Positions 6,508 through 7,417 of a DNA stretch of 7,417 bases are shown one piece after another. A program made the translations under genes and the position numbers. Origin of the DNA: an uncultured Clostridia bacterium (lineage in GTDB: Bacteria; Bacillota; Clostridia; TANB77; CAG-508). The stretch spans positions 1 to 7,417 of the forward strand of contig CANPZT010000066.1 of the NCBI GenBank assembly GCA_947589135.1, in the 5' to 3' direction. Positions within the stretch are counted from its first letter, which is position 1. Each line of letters opens with the position of its first letter. The notes beneath the pieces are model-generated. The model saw only the letters and a list, made by a program, of their open reading frames with translations, made no database searches and was not told where the DNA came from.

Positions 6508-6980
6508 TAATAAATTGAACCTCCATAAACAGCTTTTGGATAGATTTTTAACATTTCTTCCCATTGCACAATAAATAAATCAGCAATTGGATAAATTAAT
6601 CTTCCTGTAGCTGTTTTTTTATTTTTATTGGCAAATGTTTCTATATAGATAATCTTACTTCTAAATATTTTTCCTATAATACACATTGGACCTGCTGTAT
6701 GCGTTCCTGTTGTTATTATTACTTTTGGTCTTAATTTAAAATAATAATATATTGTTTTAATACAAAGATATAAATATTGGAAAATATATATAAATAATTT
6801 TGCTCTTGTTCCATATGGTAAAAAGTATAGTTTTTCTCCATATTTTTCTTTTAATGATTCATTTGCTTTGTCTTTTTCTGTTATAATATGATATTCATAT
6901 TTTTCAAACAAAGGAGCTAGTTGTAATAATTCGTCTAAGTGTCCTCCTGTACTTGATATAAATAATACTTTTTTCTTCAT
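6507..6980 (-). CDS. Alg14-like membrane subunit of a two-part glycosyltransferase (PssD/CpsF type)
   Basis: This 157-residue protein matches the N-terminal, acceptor-binding half of a split MurG-like glycosyltransferase. Motifs: a beta strand and Gly-rich loop VLFISSTGGHLDELLQL (5-21), a hydrophobic aromatic segment that probably sits in or on the membrane (62-81), TTGTHTAGP (90-98), IYIETFANKNKKTATGR (111-127), and a C-terminal ADLFIVQWEEMLKIYPKAVYGG (134-155). Members recruit the Alg13-like partner to the cytoplasmic membrane face and pass a sugar to a lipid-linked acceptor in capsule or other surface glycan synthesis. The chosen start is ATG at 6980, with AAGGTG seven bases upstream; an in-frame GTG at 6998 would add six residues but is less well placed. 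It is the first gene behind a strong promoter and overlaps the next by one base. Confidence 0.88.
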   Translation of the reverse strand: MKKKVLFISSTGGHLDELLQLAPLFEKYEYHIITEKDKANESLKEKYGEKLYFLPYGTRAKLFIYIFQYLYLCIKTIYYYFKLRPKVIITTGTHTAGPMCIIGKIFRSKIIYIETFANKNKKTATGRLIYPIADLFIVQWEEMLKIYPKAVYGGSIY

Positions 6981-7016
6981 TGTCTGCACCTTTTTCACTT
7001 CAAAATATTTATCCTT

Positions 7017-7045
7017 ATTATATCGTTTTTATAATTATATGTCTA
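7017..7045 (-). promoter_or_regulatory. Sigma-A-type promoter for the envelope gene cluster
   Basis: On the minus strand TAGACA (7040-7045, one mismatch to TTGACA) and a perfect TATAAT (7017-7022) are separated by exactly 17 bases of A/T-rich sequence. Transcription would start near 7010, leaving a leader of about 30 nt before the ATG at 6980. The -35 box lies about 10 bases from the outer arm of palindromic element 2, so the element is upstream of, and not within, the transcript. It probably serves both glycosyltransferase genes and the LtaS-type gene, and perhaps ruvB by read-through. Confidence 0.75.
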
Positions 7046-7051
7046 GTAATT

Positions 7052-7292
7052 TATGGCAATCACTTAAAATTATTGTGATAATTTAATTTATTAAATGTAA
7101 TAGCGTGAAGAGACTACTATTTTTATATTTTGCAGTGAATTGTGGGGACCTTTCAAAAATTCTCAAAAGTTCGAAAGAACTTTTGTTAGAATTTTTAGAA
7201 TGGGGATAACGAAAAAATATAAAAATAGTAGTCTCTGGGAGCGAGTAGCTTATGAACTAAAATTGTCACAATAATTTTAAGTGATTGCTATA
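7052..7292 (+). ncRNA. Palindromic element 2: conserved core hairpin inside two nested pairs of inverted arms
   Basis: This is the larger copy, about 240 bp. Perfect inner arms of 23 bp (7109-7131 and 7214-7236) enclose an 82-nt core (7132-7213); perfect outer arms of 23 bp (7056-7078 and 7266-7288) lie outside, and the stretches between them (7079-7108 and 7237-7265) still pair in part. On the plus strand the core folds as AAAAATTCT (7155-7163) with AGAATTTTT (7188-7196), then CAAAAGTTC (7164-7172) with GAACTTTTG (7177-7185) and a GAAA tetraloop (7173-7176). TTGTGGGGACC (7140-7150) and GAATGGGGA (7198-7206) match element 1. Arm sequences do not resemble those of element 1. No protein is encoded. 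The RNA reading and strand are inferred from base-pair changes; a DNA-level palindrome or small mobile element is the alternative. Confidence 0.62.
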
Positions 7293-7308
7293 TTAATAAA
7301 TAGAGCAC

Positions 7309-7341
7309 AAAAAGTGAACTAAATTTATTTAGTTCACTTTT
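7309..7341 (-). terminator. Perfect hairpin, probable terminator, possibly bidirectional
   Basis: Arms of 14 bp (7310-7323 and 7328-7341) pair perfectly around a four-base loop. Read on the minus strand the stem runs into five T residues (7313 down to 7309); on the plus strand it ends in four. It would end transcription of a minus-strand gene lying right of the window and insulate the envelope promoter. The short T-run makes efficiency uncertain. Confidence 0.6.
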
Positions 7342-7353
7342 CAGACTGTTGAC

Positions 7354-7384
7354 AAACCCTAGATTTTTTTCTAGGGTTTTCTTC
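7354..7384 (+). terminator. GC-cored hairpin with T-rich tail, probable terminator
   Basis: AAACCCTAGA (7354-7363) pairs perfectly with TCTAGGGTTT (7370-7379) around a loop of six T. On the plus strand the stem is followed by TTTTCTTC and then more T-rich sequence, the better terminator orientation; on the minus strand only TTTG follows. It could end plus-strand transcription coming through element 2, or work weakly in the other direction together with the hairpin at 7309-7341. The remaining bases to 7417 show nothing I can assign. Confidence 0.55.
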
Positions 7385-7417
7385 ATATTTTATTTTTTTC
7401 TATAAAAAATAAAAATT

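Noticed and set aside
6507..6564. Apparent long overlap or frameshift between the two glycosyltransferase reading frames
   Set aside because: Starting the downstream gene at ATG 6507 gives a TAATG junction and the usual family N-terminus (MILVLLGTQ). The two halves are a normal split pair, not a broken single gene.
1..7417. CRISPR array, tRNA, rRNA, or insertion sequence with transposase
   Set aside because: No regularly spaced direct repeats with spacers, no tRNA-like cloverleaf or rRNA segment, and no transposase or integrase motif were seen on either strand.

Overview
The window is strongly AT-rich. All eight confident genes are on the minus strand. Codon use, strong GGAG-type ribosome binding sites, an LtaS-type lipoteichoic acid synthase, RuvB followed by QueH, and a split Alg14/Alg13-like glycosyltransferase pair all point to a low-GC Gram-positive (Firmicutes/Bacillota), most likely an uncultured gut-type clostridium. 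RuvB ends in TGA and UGG encodes Trp, so the standard bacterial code is in use. I cannot name a species.

Layout, read in the direction of transcription (right to left). (1) 7300-7400: two terminator-like hairpins separate the window from whatever lies upstream. (2) 7052-7292: a large imperfect palindrome (element 2). (3) 7017-7045: a near-consensus promoter drives a cell-envelope set: the Alg14-like subunit (6507-6980), the Alg13-like subunit (6028-6507, coupled by TAATG) and an LtaS-type membrane phosphotransferase (4110-6011, GTG start). (4) ruvB (3051-4058) follows after 51 nt with no visible terminator. (5) 2887-3039: a second copy of the palindromic element (element 1) fills the ruvB-queH gap. 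(6) queH (2327-2869), whose 3' end takes part in a decayed tandem repeat of about 73 bp. (7) A promoter at 2172-2198 starts another unit: two unrecognised proteins overlapping by 11 nt (974-2095 and 538-984), a short gap with an unexplained open frame, and a metallo-beta-lactamase-fold hydrolase that runs off the left edge.

The envelope genes plausibly act together: the two-subunit glycosyltransferase would add a sugar to a lipid carrier on the inner face of the membrane, and the LtaS-type enzyme would attach glycerophosphate or a related group outside the cell. RuvB (branch migration) and QueH (queuosine tRNA modification) are housekeeping functions, and neighbouring ruvB and queuosine genes are common in clostridia.

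The most interesting signal is the pair of elements at 2887-3039 and 7052-7292. They share a conserved core of 82-83 nt that folds into a hairpin with a GNRA tetraloop. The core shows a compensatory base change and a G-U wobble that favour RNA from the plus strand, opposite to all the genes. In each copy the core is enclosed by a perfect 23-bp inverted repeat, but the arm sequences of the two copies are unrelated, so pairing is kept while sequence is not. Element 2 has a second, outer pair of perfect 23-bp arms. I cannot assign this to a named family from sequence alone.
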